DNA from: Bacillota bacterium | GTDB lineage: Bacteria; Bacillota; Sulfobacillia; Sulfobacillales; Sulfobacillaceae | Assembly: GCA_021784595.1 (NCBI GenBank) | Contig: JAJYHT010000034.1 | Coordinates: 1-34,183, forward strand | DNA: 34,183 nucleotides | Direction: 5' to 3' | In this document: positions 33,882 to 34,183 of the stretch, piece after piece | Numbering within the stretch: position 1 is the first letter of the stretch | Layout: every line of letters starts with the position of its first letter | The notes under the pieces: generated by a model | Database searches by the model: none | What the model saw: the letters and a program-made list of their open reading frames with translations, nothing else | What the model was told of the DNA's origin: nothing | Program-made: the position numbers and the translations under genes

Positions 33882-34183
33882 ATGCGCAGTTATAACGACC
33901 TTGACGTCAATGCCAGAAATGCCATCCGGCGATATCAACCGATGCTTATTGCGATAGCGCTAGTCGCTGAATTGTTTTTAGCGGGTGATTGGTATGGATT
34001 CGCTGCAGTCATTTCTTTTGTTTCCAAATCTCTCGCCTTGACTGCCAGTCAGGCTGGCTTTGCTCAGGGATTGTTTGCCATAACGTATGCCATTTCGCTG
34101 TTTGCTTGGGGACCGCTGGTAGATAAGGTACATGCCAAGTGGATGATCGTAGGCGGGCTCTTAGGCACGGGCGCGGTCATGTT
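33882..34183 (+). CDS. MFS transporter, N-terminal part (cut by window end)
   Basis: The frame from the ATG at 33882 (AAAGGAGAGG upstream) is open to the end of the window, about 100 residues. It has a short polar start, then hydrophobic segments MLIAIALVAELFLAG, AGFAQGLFAITYAISLFAWG and WMIVGGLLGTGAVM. GPLVDKVHAKW after the second/third helix is the loop motif of the major facilitator superfamily (G-x-x-x-D-K/R). The substrate cannot be told from this part; organic acid or sugar are options. Confidence 0.8.
   Translation, partial: MRSYNDLDVNARNAIRRYQPMLIAIALVAELFLAGDWYGFAAVISFVSKSLALTASQAGFAQGLFAITYAISLFAWGPLVDKVHAKWMIVGGLLGTGAVM

Noticed and set aside
1-34183. tRNA, rRNA or CRISPR arrays
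   Set aside because: Scanning by eye showed no cloverleaf-type sequence, rRNA core motif or regularly spaced repeats.

Overview
The window looks like the chromosome of a moderately GC-rich Firmicute, most likely a Sulfobacillus-type spore-forming acidophile. That assignment is an inference from the gene mix (GH15 trehalase/glucoamylase-type enzyme with a Sulfolobus-like glucose dehydrogenase, a phosphosulfolactate synthase, AGGAGG ribosome sites, GTG/TTG starts) and not from any marker gene. I saw no rRNA, tRNA or CRISPR array.

Layout. 1-1.3 kb: one small unknown gene, then remnants of a sugar-use locus (3' ends of a GH31 glycosidase and an ABC sugar permease, both missing their 5' halves at a shared scar). 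1.4-4.3 kb (minus): a translationally coupled pair, glucose dehydrogenase then GH15 hydrolase. 4.6-7.6 kb (plus): a histidine phosphatase, then a tight set of phosphosulfolactate synthase (ComA), a 2-hydroxyacid dehydrogenase and a PanD-like decarboxylase that has lost Arg54. This could be a sulfonate pathway. 7.9-18.3 kb: the most interesting part, a self-contained PTS module. A SorC-type regulator, HPr and Enzyme I run leftward; GutM, the glucitol-type IIC, IIB and IIA, a COG4091 oxidoreductase (relative of the DXR-like enzyme DRL), acetoin-dehydrogenase-type E1alpha, E1beta and E2, and a small zinc-ribbon protein run rightward. The usual sorbitol-6-phosphate dehydrogenase is absent. The gene set would fit uptake of a polyol as its phosphate, conversion to a 1-deoxyketose phosphate, and cleavage of that acyloin to acetyl-CoA plus an aldehyde phosphate.

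18.9-24.3 kb: an acyl-CoA dehydrogenase-like protein, an SDR, a nitrilase-fold protein that lacks the catalytic cysteine, an aldehyde dehydrogenase and MsrA. 24.4-31.3 kb: a more AT-rich surface-polysaccharide island with two broken glycosyltransferases, intact GT2, FkbM methyltransferase and GT4 genes, and a fused scar of a group II intron and a mutator-type transposase. 31.6 kb to the end: a LuxR-type regulator, a flavin reductase-like protein and the start of an MFS transporter. A CCCC-N4-GGGGTAT palindrome sits at the same distance from a possible -10 box upstream of both the acyl-CoA dehydrogenase and the MFS gene.
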